This document shows, in pieces, positions 62,709-64,000 of a DNA stretch of 64,000 bases. A model generated the notes under the pieces. It was not told where the DNA came from and did not search any database. It saw only the letters and a list, made by a program, of their open reading frames with translations. The position numbers and the translations under genes are program-made. Each line of letters starts with the position of its first letter. Within the stretch, counting starts at the first letter, position 1. Source of the stretch: Myxococcales bacterium (GTDB taxonomy: Bacteria; Myxococcota_A; UBA9042; UBA3505); contig PBVT01000047.1 of NCBI GenBank assembly GCA_002728755.1, positions 124,001 through 188,000 on the forward strand, written 5' to 3'.

Positions 62709-64000
62709 TGACCTTACGTGCATCGGACAGACGATTCGCCCGTATCGCCGCCCTATTCCTGGCGATGGGTATTCTGTATCAGGTCCCAAGTACAGCAAAG
62801 GCTTCCCCGATAACGATTTACGGATTCTGGCCACAAGACATCTCCATGGGAGGTACAACCGTAGCCACCGAGCCGGGGCCAGGTGCGGCATTCCATAATC
62901 CGGCGAGCGCTGCCTTTTCGGATAGTCATCTCGTCGCTTTTGGTGTCAGTGGCTTCTTCCCTCAATTGGATATTCAAAGAAGCAAACCATTTTGTGATGC
63001 CACGATCGCACCCTGTGACGCCATGTACCCAAATGGCTATTCCGAACGCGGTGTACTACTGCCCGAGTCGAACGTCGGCAGCCTATTCGGTTGGCTACGC
63101 CGGATACAAGGCCCGTTTAAGCAGAAGTTGGGCGTGGCCCTCTCGATGTATCTTCCGGATGAAACACTGTTCAAAGTAGAAGGCATCGATAGCGGTACAC
63201 CCCACTATCTCCTCTACCAGGATCTGACACGTAAGTTGGTGATCGCATCGTCTATCGCCTGGAGACCCGTCGACTGGCTGTCCATCGGCGTAGGCGCCCA
63301 GATGTTCATGGACGTGTCATCACAAATAAAACTCCGTGTGGACCTTGTGAACCAAACCCTGACGCATAATGAGTTCATTATGGATCTGGAACCCAGCTAT
63401 GGGGCCACCGCTGGGATCTATCTTCGACCGACGGAAAACGTGACCATCGGTGCGGCCTTTCGTCAGGAGCTACCTCTGGAGTTCTCCTCGCCAACAGATA
63501 TCTCCTTCGATGAATCGGCTCGGCTTATTCTGGAGCTTGGAGGCACCGTGCTGTTCACACCACACCAATTCGATCTGGGTGCGTCATTCAAGATTCCCAG
63601 CCTCAACCTGGAGTTATCCGCCCAGGGCTCCCTCGAATTATGGTCAAGAATGCGTAGCGTCGCCCCAGCAATCGTATTTAATATAACGGGTGTAATCCCA
63701 GAAGGACTGGGCCTCAACGATACATTAGACGTAGACCAATCCCATCACCCGCTGAACCTGGGGCTCTCGGATATCTGGCGCATCCACTTTGGAGCCCAAT
63801 GGGCCCTACGGGACAACCTGCAATTCCGCGGTGGCTACCAGTGGCGCTTCACACCGGTTCCCCGGCAAGCCGGCATGACCAACCTATTAGATAATCATGT
63901 GTCGGCCTATAGCCTGGGCATGCGCTATAGCCTTGGCAACACCGCAACGAAACAGGTTGTACACCTGGACCTGGCGTTCTCACTGATGCACCTTATCCGT
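62705..64000 (+). CDS. OmpP1/FadL-family outer membrane protein (3' truncated by window)
   Basis: Open frame from ATG 62705 to the window end (432 codons, no stop). Signal peptide (MMTLRASDRRFARIAALFLAMGILYQVPSTAKA), then the FadL family start: ITIYGFWPQDISMGGTTVATEPGPGAAFHNPASAA, i.e. the small plug and the G-x-x-x-x-x-NPA motif. It continues with amphipathic strands (LVIASSIAWRPVDWLSIGVGAQM; AGIYLRPTENVTIGAAFRQEL; HFGAQWALRDNLQFRGGYQW). FadL-type channels carry hydrophobic compounds through the outer membrane. Start overlaps the lipoprotein stop (ATGA). Confidence 0.85.
   Translation, partial: MMTLRASDRRFARIAALFLAMGILYQVPSTAKASPITIYGFWPQDISMGGTTVATEPGPGAAFHNPASAAFSDSHLVAFGVSGFFPQLDIQRSKPFCDATIAPCDAMYPNGYSERGVLLPESNVGSLFGWLRRIQGPFKQKLGVALSMYLPDETLFKVEGIDSGTPHYLLYQDLTRKLVIASSIAWRPVDWLSIGVGAQMFMDVSSQIKLRVDLVNQTLTHNEFIMDLEPSYGATAGIYLRPTENVTIGAAFRQELPLEFSSPTDISFDESARLILELGGTVLFTPHQFDLGASFKIPSLNLELSAQGSLELWSRMRSVAPAIVFNITGVIPEGLGLNDTLDVDQSHHPLNLGLSDIWRIHFGAQWALRDNLQFRGGYQWRFTPVPRQAGMTNLLDNHVSAYSLGMRYSLGNTATKQVVHLDLAFSLMHLIR

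Noticed and set aside
1-64000. tRNA, rRNA, CRISPR array, insertion sequence or attachment site
   Set aside because: Spacers were read on both strands; all are under 300 bases and show no cloverleaf, regularly spaced repeats, terminal inverted repeats or transposase remnants.

Overview
The window reads as one continuous stretch of chromosome from a Gram-negative bacterium of the delta-proteobacterial type. Myxococcota or Bradymonadota is the best guess, from gene content only. The signs are a complete outer-envelope toolkit (SecDF-YajC, many lipobox proteins, a FadL-type outer membrane protein), PEGA and PPC-like repeat proteins, a very long S41 peptidase with an SH3-like domain, Cys-rich surface lipoproteins and a full MoxR/Bat operon. 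Genes are densely packed, often with ATGA or TAATG overlaps, and no spacer exceeds 300 bases. I see no rRNA, tRNA, CRISPR array, transposase or integrase.

Layout. 1-4.7 kb: the 3' end of a RelA/SpoT homologue, a tiny membrane protein and two overlapping ABC exporter half-transporters. 4.8-5.6 kb: a lone gp5/VgrG-type spike protein. 5.8-10 kb: yajC-secD-secF. 10.2-13 kb: an archaeal-type GAPDH, class I FBPase and a convergent metallophosphoesterase. 13.2-15.8 kb: an NhaC-type antiporter and a small lipoprotein. 16-21.7 kb: S41 peptidase and PEGA protein, then an ECF sigma factor, its probable anti-sigma and a secreted protein. 21.7-28 kb (minus): a lytic transglycosylase, a DprE2/DprE1-like pair and an HExxH lipoprotein. 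28.1-35.9 kb: pssA, then rimP-nusA-ylxR-infB-ylxP-rbfA-truB.

35.9-47.1 kb (minus): a P-loop gene followed by moxR, a DUF58 gene, a DUF4381-like/RDD fusion, batA, a batB-batC fusion, batD and a batE-like gene. 47.3-50 kb: nth converging on a glnR-like/glnA pair. 50.2-57 kb: a sulfatase-superfamily lipoprotein, an orphan ParA, a histidine kinase with a sugar-binding-like sensor and a TPR lipoprotein. 57.1-59 kb: lysC and ssb. 59-64 kb: two lipoproteins and a FadL-type OMP that runs off the right edge.

Much of the window is conserved housekeeping. The most distinctive items are: (a) the Bat operon, whose BatB-BatC fusion keeps an internal lipobox and ends in PPC-like repeats also found in an unrelated surface lipoprotein here; (b) the DprE1/DprE2-like pair with Ala at the benzothiazinone-target Cys position; (c) an OmpR-type GlnR-like regulator overlapping a GSI-alpha glutamine synthetase; (d) the orphan spike gene; (e) enlarged SecD and SecF periplasmic regions. 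No single locus is clearly a new defence or mobile system. All functions are inferred by reading motifs; no searches were run.
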